Positions 19,452 through 28,067 of a stretch of 64,000 nucleotides of DNA are shown here, piece by piece; position 1 is the stretch's first letter, and every line of letters starts with the position of its first letter. The stretch comes from Marinomonas phaeophyticola (lineage in GTDB: Bacteria > Pseudomonadota > Gammaproteobacteria > Pseudomonadales > Marinomonadaceae). Location of the stretch: the NCBI RefSeq assembly GCF_026966905.1, contig NZ_JAPUBN010000011.1, positions 248,001 to 312,000 on the forward strand. The letters are read 5' to 3'. The notes beneath the pieces were generated by a model. It had not been told where the DNA came from and did not search any database. It was given only the letters and a program-made list of their open reading frames with translations. A program made the translations under genes and the position numbers.

Positions 19452-21476
19452 ATGTTGAAATTAACCAAGTTAAACCAAAAATTATTGCTTGCATTTTTGT
19501 TTTTATCGCTTACCCCTCTTATTTTATTTGCTGTTATTAATCTTAATATTGCCAATAAAGCCTTTAAAGAAAATGCATTTAGTCAATTAGAGTCTATTCG
19601 AGAAATAAAAAAGCTAGAGTTATCTAATTATATTGAATCGCTGAGCGCCAGCTTGATTGTCATGAAGCGTGATCCTTATGCTGTTGAAAGTTTTGCGGCT
19701 TTTGATAGCGCGATGCAGCAATCTGGTGTGTCTGGAAGTGACTGGGCTAAATTTGAAAAACAGTATGCGTCACGTTTTAAAGAGGTAAATAAAGTAAATT
19801 CTTGGTATGACCTTTTCTTTATCAATTTGAAAGGCGATATTATCTTTACAGCCGCTAAAGAGTCGGATTTAGGGGCAAATATTGTTTCAACAAAATTATC
19901 TCAAACGAGTATGGGAGACGCCTTTAGAAAAGCTAAAACCTCATCGTCGAATGAGGTGGTTATAAGTGACTTTAAACCTTATCCGCCATCCAATAATGAA
20001 CCCGCTGCATTTATGATGACGAAACTAATCAATGTAAAGAACCAGCATATTGGCTATGTTGCATTGCAGTTCCCTATCGATAAAGTGAATCACATCATGC
20101 AACAACGTGATGGTATGGGGGAAACGGGGGAAACCTATTTAGTCGGTAAAGATAAGCTTATGCGCTCTGATTCGTTTCTTGATGCAGAAAATCGTTCTGT
20201 TTTAGCATCCTTTGCTGGCAATGTAACGAATAACGGTGTTGATACCGAAGCGGTCGTTGCTGCGTTTAATGGAGAATCTGCAAACCGTATTATTAAGGAT
20301 TATAACGCAAATCTTGTTTTATCATCATTTACTACCCTTGATGTCGGTGACTTTAGTTGGGCTTTAATTGCGGAAATAGATGAAGCGGAAGCCTTTTCTG
20401 CGGCCAATCAATTGATTAATGTATCTTATGGCTTAATTGCCGGTGCCGCATTCATTATAATGCTATGTGCGTTATGGATTTCAAAAAGCATCAGTGGCCC
20501 CATTATTATTTCCTCGAAAACCGCACAATTAGTTGCTCAAGGTGACTTAAGTACAAGAGTTGATGTGACTCAGCATAATGAGCTGGGGTTATTGCAGCAA
20601 TCGATGCAAGACATGATTACTAAATTAAAAAACATGATTGAACACATTTCAGAGTCGGCTAATCAGCAAACCATTTCTTCTGAAAGGCTAGCGGTGATCA
20701 CTGAAAAAACCAATCAAAATATGATGCGTCAACACAGTGCGACGGATCAAGTAGCAACAGCGATGACAGAAATGTCTTCTTCAATCGAAGATGTATCGAA
20801 CAACACGGCGGCGGTCTCTCAAGCCTCAGATGTCTCTAAGCAGCTGGTTGACGATTGTGCACTAGCGGTGCGAAATGCCGTTGAGTATGTTGACGATCTT
20901 TCAGGCAATCTTGCAAATTCAAAGCAACTCATCGAAGAGGTTCAAGAAGGAACGACCAATATCGCGAATATTTTAGATGTAATAAAAAGCATTGCAGATC
21001 AGACTAACTTATTGGCTCTAAATGCGGCGATTGAAGCCGCCCGAGCAGGAGAGGAGGGGCGTGGTTTCTCTGTGGTAGCAGATGAAGTAAGAACGCTAGC
21101 TCAAAACACCCAGAACTCCACTGTTGAAATTGAAACCATGATACAGTCCTTGGTTATTAAAGTAAAAGAGGCAACCGACTCGATGAATAAAGGGTCTGAA
21201 CAGGCTCAAAGCATTGTGTTAAAGACTCAAGAAGTGACTCAGTCTCTGAGTGAAGTTGGCGAGTCTGTTAATAGGATTGCTGATATGAATGTGGAAATTG
21301 CGAATGCCACATTACAGCAGTCAGAAGCTTCCAAAGACATAAGTAAACAGACGCTTGAAATTAGTGATGTCTCCGATGCGACAGGCCAAAGTACTCTTGA
21401 GATTATGAATACCAGTAAAGAGCTGATGCTATTAGCTACTCAGTTGTCTGACCAAGTAAAACAGTTTAAGTTGTAG
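19452..21476 (+). CDS. Methyl-accepting chemotaxis protein
   Basis: A 674-residue chemoreceptor. A first helix (about 10-30) is followed by a double-Cache-like ligand-binding region (about 35-320, with [22 protein letters not shown]), a second helix (about 325-345), HAMP (about 345-400) and the signalling domain. The tip is the conserved [20 protein letters not shown] near residue 515, which docks CheA/CheW. The sequence ends SDQVKQFKL with no CheR-docking pentapeptide. The ligand is not predictable. It is monocistronic and closed by a terminator. Confidence 0.95.
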   Translation: MLKLTKLNQKLLLAFLFLSLTPLILFAVINLNIANKAFKENAFSQLESIREIKKLELSNYIESLSASLIVMKRDPYAVESFAAFDSAMQQSGVSGSDWAKFEKQYASRFKEVNKVNSWYDLFFINLKGDIIFTAAKESDLGANIVSTKLSQTSMGDAFRKAKTSSSNEVVISDFKPYPPSNNEPAAFMMTKLINVKNQHIGYVALQFPIDKVNHIMQQRDGMGETGETYLVGKDKLMRSDSFLDAENRSVLASFAGNVTNNGVDTEAVVAAFNGESANRIIKDYNANLVLSSFTTLDVGDFSWALIAEIDEAEAFSAANQLINVSYGLIAGAAFIIMLCALWISKSISGPIIISSKTAQLVAQGDLSTRVDVTQHNELGLLQQSMQDMITKLKNMIEHISESANQQTISSERLAVITEKTNQNMMRQHSATDQVATAMTEMSSSIEDVSNNTAAVSQASDVSKQLVDDCALAVRNAVEYVDDLSGNLANSKQLIEEVQEGTTNIANILDVIKSIADQTNLLALNAAIEAARAGEEGRGFSVVADEVRTLAQNTQNSTVEIETMIQSLVIKVKEATDSMNKGSEQAQSIVLKTQEVTQSLSEVGESVNRIADMNVEIANATLQQSEASKDISKQTLEISDVSDATGQSTLEIMNTSKELMLLATQLSDQVKQFKL

Positions 21477-21505
21477 CGGTCATATTAAAAATTGAGAACA
21501 ACAAT

Positions 21506-21547
21506 AAAAAAGATCAGGTTACGATGAACGGTAATCTGGTCTTTTTT
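21506..21547. terminator. Bidirectional terminator after the chemoreceptor
   Basis: AAAAAAGATCAGGTTAC and GTAATCTGGTCTTTTTT pair (with one mismatch) around a 7-base loop. The A-run before and T-run after make it functional in either direction, which suits its place between a rightward and a leftward gene. Confidence 0.85.
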
Positions 21548-21718
21548 ATTGATGACGTTCAGCTGAAACAGTCTATGTAGCGTTTTTTGATAAACTTCCT
21601 AGTACCTTTATTGTTTTATCGCTGTTGCCGATAATGAATGCAGATCACTTAGTGTTATTTGTGTATATCATTTAGCTAAATGTACGATGAAACGAGCCAT
21701 TATTTTATAACATAGTCG

Positions 21719-22444
21719 CTACTTGCGTGTTTTTCTTGCTGCGTCAATAAAGGCTCGATAAACATTCTTTTCTCCGCTATTTATATGGTATTCAGGGTGC
21801 CATTGGAATCCTAGGCAGAAGCGTTGGCTGGGAATTTCAATGGCCTCTATGACTTGATCTTCAGATATGGCACTGACCATTATTTCAGCAGGGAGGTCTT
21901 TTACCGATTGATGATGAACACTATTAACCCTTGCTTTCTCTTTTCCAAAAAAATGGTAGATTTTAGTGCCTGGCGTGAAATTCACATAATGCGCGGGTTC
22001 ATCATGGGGTAAGGGTTGCATGTGGTTATGACTGCCTGAGATCTCTGATGCAATGTCTTGGATCAGCTTAGCTCCTTTTGTTACGGCCAGTATTTGCATG
22101 CCACCACAAATACCAATTAAAGGAATGTCTCTTTCTAATGCTCCTCTTACGAGTGCCAGTTCAAACTGAGTTCGAGAATCTTTAGTTACTAATTCACCTT
22201 CAATTTTGGTTTCATTATATAGCGCTGGATGGATGTCATACATGCCACCGCTAATAATCAAGCCATCGACTATATCTAGGTAATCGTCAACGTCACTTAT
22301 TTCATGTGGTAGGCAGATAGGTAATCCTCCTGACTGGCTGACAGACGAGCAATAATTTTCCCTTAATGCATACCATGGTTCGTTGGCGTAGGTAGCGTTA
22401 TTTTCAATATCTAATGTAATACCAATAACAGGTTTAATTGTCAT
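21719..22444 (-). CDS. Gamma-glutamyl-gamma-aminobutyrate hydrolase-like class I amidotransferase
   Basis: A 241-residue class I glutamine-amidotransferase-like hydrolase of the PuuD/peptidase C26 family. The nucleophile elbow GICGGMQILAV carries the catalytic Cys near residue 113, and the His-Glu pair is in FQWHPEYHINSG. DGLIISGGMYDIHP near residue 60 is the family's oxyanion segment. PuuD removes glutamate from gamma-glutamyl-GABA in putrescine breakdown. Here no other puu genes are present; instead a TRAP transporter is next door, so the real substrate may be another gamma-glutamyl compound. It lies 52 bases after the TRAP large-subunit gene, on the same strand. Confidence 0.85.
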   Translation of the reverse strand: MTIKPVIGITLDIENNATYANEPWYALRENYCSSVSQSGGLPICLPHEISDVDDYLDIVDGLIISGGMYDIHPALYNETKIEGELVTKDSRTQFELALVRGALERDIPLIGICGGMQILAVTKGAKLIQDIASEISGSHNHMQPLPHDEPAHYVNFTPGTKIYHFFGKEKARVNSVHHQSVKDLPAEIMVSAISEDQVIEAIEIPSQRFCLGFQWHPEYHINSGEKNVYRAFIDAARKTRK

Positions 22445-22496
22445 TTAATTGTTCCGTATAAAATGAATAAAGTGATGATAAGTATGCGCTTTCTAA

Positions 22497-23816
22497 TTAT
22501 TTAGAAAGCGGTTGATAACCTATAATTAATTCGGGTAAAAAGAGTGAAAGAGAAGGGATAAATGTCGTTAGCATAAGTACAGGAATGTAACCAAAAATGA
22601 TTAATATCATAGTGTAACCAACCATCTTGGGTAATGTTGTATTACCTATTAAGCCTGCGAAATACAGAATAGGGGCGGTGGGAGGGGTGATGAGTCCCAT
22701 GCCTAAGTTCACTCCGATTATGGCGCCAAAATGAACGGGGTCTATACCTAAACTTATGGCGACAGGTAATAACATTGGAGAGGCAAGTAAAACGCCGCTG
22801 ATGTCGTCTAAAAACATACCAATTACGAGTAAAAATAAATTAATTAGTAATAATAAAATAATTTTGTTATCGCTAATTCCTAGCATAAATTCAAGAACGG
22901 TCTGAGGTACATTTTCCATGGTCCATACTCTGGCTAACATGGACGAGAAAAAGACCAATATCATCAAAACGGCGGCTATTTGGCCTGTTTTCCAAGCAAC
23001 AGAAGCAAAGCTTTTAAAGTCTAAGCCACGGTAAATGAATACAGCCACCGGTATCGAGTACACAACAGCAATGGCGGCGGCTTCAGTAGGCGTAGTAATG
23101 CCACCATAAATACAACCAAGTATGATCACAGGCATAGCGAGTCCAAAAGCCGCTCGCTTTGTTTTAAACCACACATCCAAAGCTCCTTCCTTCAAAGTGG
23201 TAGGAGGCAGCTCGATTAATGTCATTTTCCGTGTTAAAAAGTAATTCAAGACACTAAAGCACCCAATTAATAAGAGAGCAGGAATGATGGGAGCTAGAAA
23301 CATAGCGGTTATAGATGTGTTTGTTACCCATCCATATAGAATCATAGAAGAACTTGGTGGAATTAATAGTGCCAGTACCGAAGAGGCTGCCACCAAGGCC
23401 GTTGCGTAACCACGATCGTATCCTCGCTCAACCATCTTAGGGATCATGATAGAGCCAATAGCGGCAACCGCGGCAGTCGACATGCCTGAAATAGCACCAA
23501 AAATAGCGGTAGAGAAGATAACAACAATTCCCAGCCCTCCCTTCACCCGAGACATCATGCTTTCGGCTAAATCGATCAGCCTGGTGGCGATTTTCCCTTC
23601 TGTCATTAACCCTCCAGCAAAGATATATAAGGGAATGGCTAATAATATTAAGGACGATAGTTTAGTGAAGCCGGAAGACACTAAGAAGTTAGCGTTATTA
23701 AAATCGCCTACGACAAATAAGAACAGTGCGGCAGCGGCAAAGCAGAGCGGAGCGGGTACGCCAATAAAAAGCAATACGACTAAAATAATGGCGTCGAATA
23801 AAATTTCTATATTCAT
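22497..23816 (-). CDS. dctM: TRAP transporter large permease subunit (DctM)
   Basis: A 439-residue inner-membrane protein with about 12 helices of the DctM family, the ion-coupled channel of a TRAP importer. Typical segments are AIPLYIFAGGLMTEGKIATRLI near residue 60, FGAISGMSTAAVAAIGSIMIP, and VNLGMGLITPPTAPILYFA near the end. Its start overlaps the stop of the small-subunit gene by 4 bases, so the two are translationally coupled. With the binding protein at 24497 it makes a complete TRAP system. Confidence 0.93.
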   Translation of the reverse strand: MNIEILFDAIILVVLLFIGVPAPLCFAAAALFLFVVGDFNNANFLVSSGFTKLSSLILLAIPLYIFAGGLMTEGKIATRLIDLAESMMSRVKGGLGIVVIFSTAIFGAISGMSTAAVAAIGSIMIPKMVERGYDRGYATALVAASSVLALLIPPSSSMILYGWVTNTSITAMFLAPIIPALLLIGCFSVLNYFLTRKMTLIELPPTTLKEGALDVWFKTKRAAFGLAMPVIILGCIYGGITTPTEAAAIAVVYSIPVAVFIYRGLDFKSFASVAWKTGQIAAVLMILVFFSSMLARVWTMENVPQTVLEFMLGISDNKIILLLLINLFLLVIGMFLDDISGVLLASPMLLPVAISLGIDPVHFGAIIGVNLGMGLITPPTAPILYFAGLIGNTTLPKMVGYTMILIIFGYIPVLMLTTFIPSLSLFLPELIIGYQPLSK

Positions 23817-24385
23817 AATGATTTACTCGAATTAAGCGAGTTTTTATTATCGTCTGATGTGGCTAGAGATACGTAGTCCTCACGTTTACTTATATAAATA
23901 AAGCGTCTAACCGTTTCTATTACAGAGTAAAAAGTCATCATTCCAAGACCAAATACCATCGCGAAATGCACGTAAAAAAGCGGCAACCTTAACTCGGGTG
24001 ATTTTGGTACTCTTTTCATACTCCATTGGAAATAATCAAAACAAAGTAGAAAGATCCAACAGATTAGAATGAGCGTTAATACAGAAACAAATGCTTGGAA
24101 AATATCTTTGCTTCTTTGGTTTGGCAGTAGTAAATCCATAACACTGGCTGAAATGTGGTTTCCTTTGTATATGCCATAGCCTGAACCTATAAAGTAAAGC
24201 CACACAGCTAGATAAGCAGCAATCTCTTCTACGCCATAAAGCGGGATGTCTAGAAAATAACGAATGAATACTTGTATGAAAATTAAAACGGAAATTGTGA
24301 AGGTTGAAATACCTATCAGGACTCGTTGAAATGAAAGTAAACAGACGTGTATTTTCTGGAGTGGAAATCGTGTCATAAGGGTCAC
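23813..24385 (-). CDS. dctQ: TRAP transporter small permease subunit (DctQ)
   Basis: A 190-residue DctQ-family protein with four hydrophobic helices. Family features are the FIRYFLDIPLYGVEEIAAYLAVWLYFIGSG-type second helix region and the GNHISASVMD loop, here GNHISASVMDLLLP. It supports assembly of the DctM channel. The gene lies about 110 bases after the binding-protein gene, separated by a small hairpin, and overlaps dctM. Confidence 0.88.
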   Translation of the reverse strand: MTLMTRFPLQKIHVCLLSFQRVLIGISTFTISVLIFIQVFIRYFLDIPLYGVEEIAAYLAVWLYFIGSGYGIYKGNHISASVMDLLLPNQRSKDIFQAFVSVLTLILICWIFLLCFDYFQWSMKRVPKSPELRLPLFYVHFAMVFGLGMMTFYSVIETVRRFIYISKREDYVSLATSDDNKNSLNSSKSL

Positions 24386-24442
24386 CCTAAGGTCTAAATG
24401 GATAATGCACGGTGCAGAAAATAATAGTTCAATAGAAATCGA

Positions 24443-24466
24443 TAAAAAAAGGCCGCCTTTTTTATT
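24443..24466 (-). terminator. Small hairpin between TRAP binding protein and permease genes
   Basis: An A-run plus GG pairs with CC plus a T-run around a very short loop (AAAAAAAGG, CCG, CCTTTTTT). It lies just after the binding-protein stop on the transcribed strand and could partly end transcription, giving more binding protein than permease. Evidence is the symmetry and position only. Confidence 0.45.
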
Positions 24467-24496
24467 GTCAAAAGACGTGCCTCTATTCGTTAAGCC

Positions 24497-25510
24497 TTAT
24501 TTAATGCCCAAACTCAGCTTTAGTTTTGACATGTTGTCTGCACCAATTTCCCCTTGAATTTTGGGCCATACGTCCTTACGAACTGCATCGGCAACGGTCT
24601 GCAGTTCTTCTTTTGTTAATTCCACTACCTCAATACCTTTATCCCTCATTTGTTGTAGGTACTTTTGGTGCTCCTGTTCAGCAACTGCAAAGCGTTCTGC
24701 GGAAAGTTCCGACGCTACCTTCGACAGGATCATTTGTTGTTCTTTTGATAAATTCTCAAATCGAAATTTGTTTACGGCAATAAATGACACTTCAAAGTGG
24801 TCGTTATTTTGTACCCACATTTTGGCTATATCTGAGAAATTATTCATGGCAAGTTCAGGCGTTGCGCCAATGGCACCATCTACTACTCCAGTTTGCATGG
24901 CTGTATAGAGATCAGACCAAGGGATAGGGGCTGTTTGATACCCTAATCTATCGAGTAATGCTTGGTGTGTTGTCGCTCCAGGCCATACTCTGATTTTTAA
25001 CCCTTGGTCACTGTTTGGGTCTCTTGGATTAGGCGCGGCTTTGGTGTAGACAATTCCACCCATGCCGGATACGAATGCACCGAGTATTTTTATATCTTGA
25101 TAAGCTAAGGCATCATTAATCGTTTCATAGATCACACCACCTTCGGAAAAGGCTTTTTGTCCAGATTTAAAATCGAGTGCGGCATAGGGGAACCATTGTA
25201 AAGCTAAGACATCATTGAACCCATTTGAAAGCGGCTGTATCGCTAGATCAATAGTACCTTCCATTACTTGTTCATGAACTTCGACCCAGTCGCCTAATTG
25301 GCTTGATGGGTATACTTTTATTTGTATTTCATCGTGGCTTGCCGCTTGTACCCTTTCAGAAAATGAATTGGCAAATTGAACAACCGTGGAGGTTGGAGGT
25401 TCAATAGCGGATAACCGCATTTTTTCAGTTGCGAGAGCATTGACAGAAGTTAGTAGTAATGATGCCGTTAGAGTTAGGCTTGAAATTGATTTTAGTGCTT
25501 TATATGTCAT
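24497..25510 (-). CDS. dctP: TRAP transporter substrate-binding protein (DctP family)
   Basis: A 337-residue periplasmic protein with a signal peptide (MTYKALKSISS, hydrophobic core, SVNALA cleavage site near residue 27). The DctP-family signature region is seen: EVHEQVMEGTIDLAIQPLS near residue 75, GLKIRVWPGATTHQALLDRLG, and PWSDLYTAMQTGVVDGAIG with the conserved hinge. The ligand is probably a carboxylate; nothing in the sequence fixes it. It is divergent from the XRE-type regulator at 25772, which is the likely controller of this cluster. Confidence 0.92.
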   Translation of the reverse strand: MTYKALKSISSLTLTASLLLTSVNALATEKMRLSAIEPPTSTVVQFANSFSERVQAASHDEIQIKVYPSSQLGDWVEVHEQVMEGTIDLAIQPLSNGFNDVLALQWFPYAALDFKSGQKAFSEGGVIYETINDALAYQDIKILGAFVSGMGGIVYTKAAPNPRDPNSDQGLKIRVWPGATTHQALLDRLGYQTAPIPWSDLYTAMQTGVVDGAIGATPELAMNNFSDIAKMWVQNNDHFEVSFIAVNKFRFENLSKEQQMILSKVASELSAERFAVAEQEHQKYLQQMRDKGIEVVELTKEELQTVADAVRKDVWPKIQGEIGADNMSKLKLSLGIK

Positions 25511-25771
25511 AACTTGTACCTTATTTTTGTTTGATTACGCTCTTAGGTCTTTGTTGTACTAACCGAGCTTTCGCGGTTGACAGTCATTAGAGCAAATCAA
25601 AAAAAACATGCCCATTTCGCATACAGAACATCCTGATGCAGTGAGTGCGTATGAGTGATGCTTAACGTGCATCATGTTTTATCTTTCGTTACAGTAGTAT
25701 GATAAGAGTCGATATTTGCTGGTTTTATTTTACGGCTCTTAAGTCGTGCGAATATTAGGGGGATAAATAAA

Positions 25772-26605
25772 ATGCAAAAAGATGGGAATGAGCCTTTGGA
25801 CTTTGTAGCAAATTTAAAATTACTTTGTGATCACTACTCATCTATTGCAGAGGTGTGTCGAAAAATAGGTATTAATCGGACACAGTTTAATAAGTACTTA
25901 AATGCTCAAGTGCATCCATCGAAGTCCAACATTCGCATTATTTGTGATTTTTTTGGTGTAGAAGAATTTGAGATAATGATGCCCCATGAACAATTTAGTC
26001 GAGAGGTGCTGCCCGGTAAGTTAACTTCGCCAATTGAGAAAGATGAATCGATTTTTTTTGAAAAAACCAAAAATCTAAAAATAGCGTCTTCTGCTACCTT
26101 AACTCGATATATAGGTTGGTATTATGAATACTATTTTTCACTTGGGTATCCTGGAAAGGTTTTCCAATCTTTAATAGAAGTGAAGCAAGATAAGAATGGA
26201 CTCACTTATAAACGCTATGAGCGGTTAATTGGAGTAAGGCAACTAAACGAGAAGGTAACTCACTGTTTATATGATGGCATCGTAATTAACTTATGTGACC
26301 GTATTTTCTTTCTTGATGTTGAGTCATTGACGGAAAATGAAATGACCCAGACTATCTTTTTTCCTTCATACCGAAGCCAATTAAAGCGTCTACATGGACT
26401 AAAATTAGGTGTTTCTTCTAGAAGCCACAGATCTCCTGCCTGTACTCGTGTGTTATATGATTATATTGGTAAAAATATTCGCTTCAGGAGTGCGTTTAAG
26501 CATTGCGGTCTTTATAAAGAAGACGAGATGGAAGAGTCAATCCTTATCGCAATTAACAATGACAAAGCTGAAAATGAGCCGTTGTTTCTCGCTCGTGGAG
26601 AATAG
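25772..26605 (+). CDS. XRE-type helix-turn-helix transcriptional regulator
   Basis: A 277-residue protein. The N-terminal Cro/C1-type helix-turn-helix (about residues 8-70) reads CRKIGINRTQFNKYLN followed by PSKSNIRIICDFFGV. The remaining ~200 residues form an unrecognised, probably ligand-sensing domain with no helicase, nuclease or enzyme motif. It is divergent from the TRAP operon across 260 bases, which suggests that it regulates the transporter and the PuuD-like gene. This is the last complete chromosomal gene before the ICE. Confidence 0.82.
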   Translation: MQKDGNEPLDFVANLKLLCDHYSSIAEVCRKIGINRTQFNKYLNAQVHPSKSNIRIICDFFGVEEFEIMMPHEQFSREVLPGKLTSPIEKDESIFFEKTKNLKIASSATLTRYIGWYYEYYFSLGYPGKVFQSLIEVKQDKNGLTYKRYERLIGVRQLNEKVTHCLYDGIVINLCDRIFFLDVESLTENEMTQTIFFPSYRSQLKRLHGLKLGVSSRSHRSPACTRVLYDYIGKNIRFRSAFKHCGLYKEDEMEESILIAINNDKAENEPLFLARGE

Positions 26606-27064
26606 ACTTGTTGGAATAGTTGATCTAAATTCATCTAATATAAGCTATCTTGTTTTGTGTAATTAAAAGAAAGCAAAAAGTAATGGATGCATAAGATAAT
26701 TATAGTAAATGTTTCTGTTAGGTGTAAGGCGCTGCAATAGACTCGAATTGTGAAATGGCTCACAGACCATAGAATCTAAATGGAATGATAAATGAATCCG
26801 TTCGTAGATAATGTATGACTACAAAATGGGTTTTAATTGTAATCTTGAAACATTTCGTGTTGCAGAGTATTAATAGCACTCTTTTTATCGTTTTTCATTT
26901 ACTCTCTAGCTACCAATAAATCCCTTTACAATGATGACGTTTCTATTTTCCTTGAGTGGGTCCATTGTGTATCGACTCAAGATCAGCGAAAATAGCGAAT
27001 AATTAACTTTAATACTACAAGATTAAGCTGCAAAGCCATCCTGAACAATAGAAGATACCAATTC
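26606..27064. other. Noncoding region upstream of prfC
   Basis: About 460 bases between the XRE regulator and the start of the truncated prfC. It should hold the native prfC promoter. No tRNA, repeat or supported small gene was found. Confidence 0.5.
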
Positions 27065-27157
27065 ATGTCTAATGCTGAGTTTTTAAAGGAAGTCGAACAA
27101 CGACGTACTTTCGCAATTATTTCCCACCCTGATGCCGCCCAGTCTTTCAACGCTTAA
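27065..27157 (+). pseudogene. prfC: 5' end of prfC (release factor 3), interrupted by ICE insertion
   Basis: The frame from the ATG at 27065 encodes MSNAEFLKEVEQRRTF followed by AIISHPDA, the N-terminus of peptide chain release factor RF3, up to the first residues of the GTPase P-loop region (normally HPDAGKTT). After HPDA the sequence changes to AQSFNA and a stop at 27155-27157, with no P-loop. The remaining ~500 codons are absent from the window and should lie beyond the right end of the ICE. SXT/R391 elements are known to integrate here and to supply a new 5' end for prfC at their other end. Confidence 0.92.
27108..27142. other. attL, left attachment site of the SXT/R391-type ICE
   Basis: The junction is where prfC coding similarity ends, between the codons for FAIISHPDA (27110-27136) and the non-prfC bases that follow. 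SXT-type recombination uses a short shared core in exactly this part of prfC, so the true crossover lies somewhere inside this interval. The exact core can only be read by comparison with attR, which is outside the window. Confidence 0.85.
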
Positions 27158-27270
27158 AACCACCTTTCATTGCACACCACAATCACATCTCTACGTACTG
27201 AATTTAAAGGCTTTTTGTCTTTTTCTCGTTTCTTTGCTTTTCAATGATGTTCAAGCGTAACCTCGGAAAG

Positions 27271-27612
27271 TGTGTACAAACTTGAGTACAAATTCCGTTT
27301 TAGAGGCCTTTAGCGAAAATCCCATGACACAAATCTGGCTGTAGGCCTTGTGGTTACTGGGTTTAATGAATAAAGTGCCTCCTGATTTTGGTGCTTTGGT
27401 TTCGACATTACAAAAGCGGAATAAATGCGTTCATCTCTAGTTTTTTGTTTATAAGCTTATGAATTTAAAGGGTTCGTCATTGTGGTTTTTGATGTGTCAT
27501 CGTTGCGAGTGTACAAACGGTGTGTACAAATTTTTCTCGTTAGGCATGTTGATTGCAATTCATGACACAAACCGCCTTGTAGCCCTTGTTATTCATAGGT
27601 TTGAGCTTAAAA
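27271..27612 (+). repeat. Two imperfect direct repeats in the attL arm
   Basis: Two blocks of roughly 100 bases share TGTGTACAAA (27271 and 27521), a nearby second TACAAAT, CATGACACAAA (27323 and 27561), and a TGTAG-GCCTTGT-like tail followed by TTATT/TTACT-GGTTT. GTACAAA occurs at least three times. They sit between attL and xis, where integrase arm-type and excisionase binding sites are expected. The copies differ too much for a recent duplication. Confidence 0.55.
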
Positions 27613-27738
27613 GTACCTAATTGCAACATTTGTGTTTTGATAAGGCTGATCTTCTGAACAAATCATGCATCTTTCTGACCATCAACAAGTGATGAATCAG
27701 GCGATGATAGCTTTACATTGATTTTCAGGAGAATGCAG

Positions 27739-27927
27739 ATGACAGCAGTAGCGCACCAAGTAACCCCTTTTCTAACGTCTTACGAAGTGATGGCTCGTTA
27801 CCACATTAGCTATACGACGCTCTGGCGAAGAATAAAAGATGGCAGCTTGCCGCAACCTCGTATCAACCGAAATACACGAAACAAGCTTTGGCACATTGAA
27901 GACTTGGAAGAGTATGAGAAGAATTAG
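27739..27927 (+). CDS. xis: Excisionase / recombination directionality factor (Xis), AlpA/MerR-like
   Basis: A 62-residue DNA-binding protein with a single helix-turn-helix of the AlpA/excisionase type: SYEVMARYHISYTTLWRRI followed by a wing region DGSLPQPRINRNTR and LWHIEDLEEYE. The ATG at 27739 is chosen because CAGGAGA lies 8 bases upstream. It is the first gene after attL and faces away from prfC, as expected for the Xis that biases the tyrosine integrase towards excision in SXT/R391 elements. The name rests on position and fold. Confidence 0.78.
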   Translation: MTAVAHQVTPFLTSYEVMARYHISYTTLWRRIKDGSLPQPRINRNTRNKLWHIEDLEEYEKN

Positions 27928-28067
27928 GAATTGATAGCGTAGCTTAGTTTTTCTGTTGGAACTTGGACTAACGCTTTGAAAGCTTGTGCTAACAATATAG
28001 TTAATATGTCCACCAACTTAGGCTAAGATAGCAGAATGGATTTTTTATGGATTGGATGGATAGGTAA

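Noticed and set aside
27108-27142. tRNA-gene attachment site
   Set aside because: The junction lies in the prfC coding start, and no tRNA-like fold is present.
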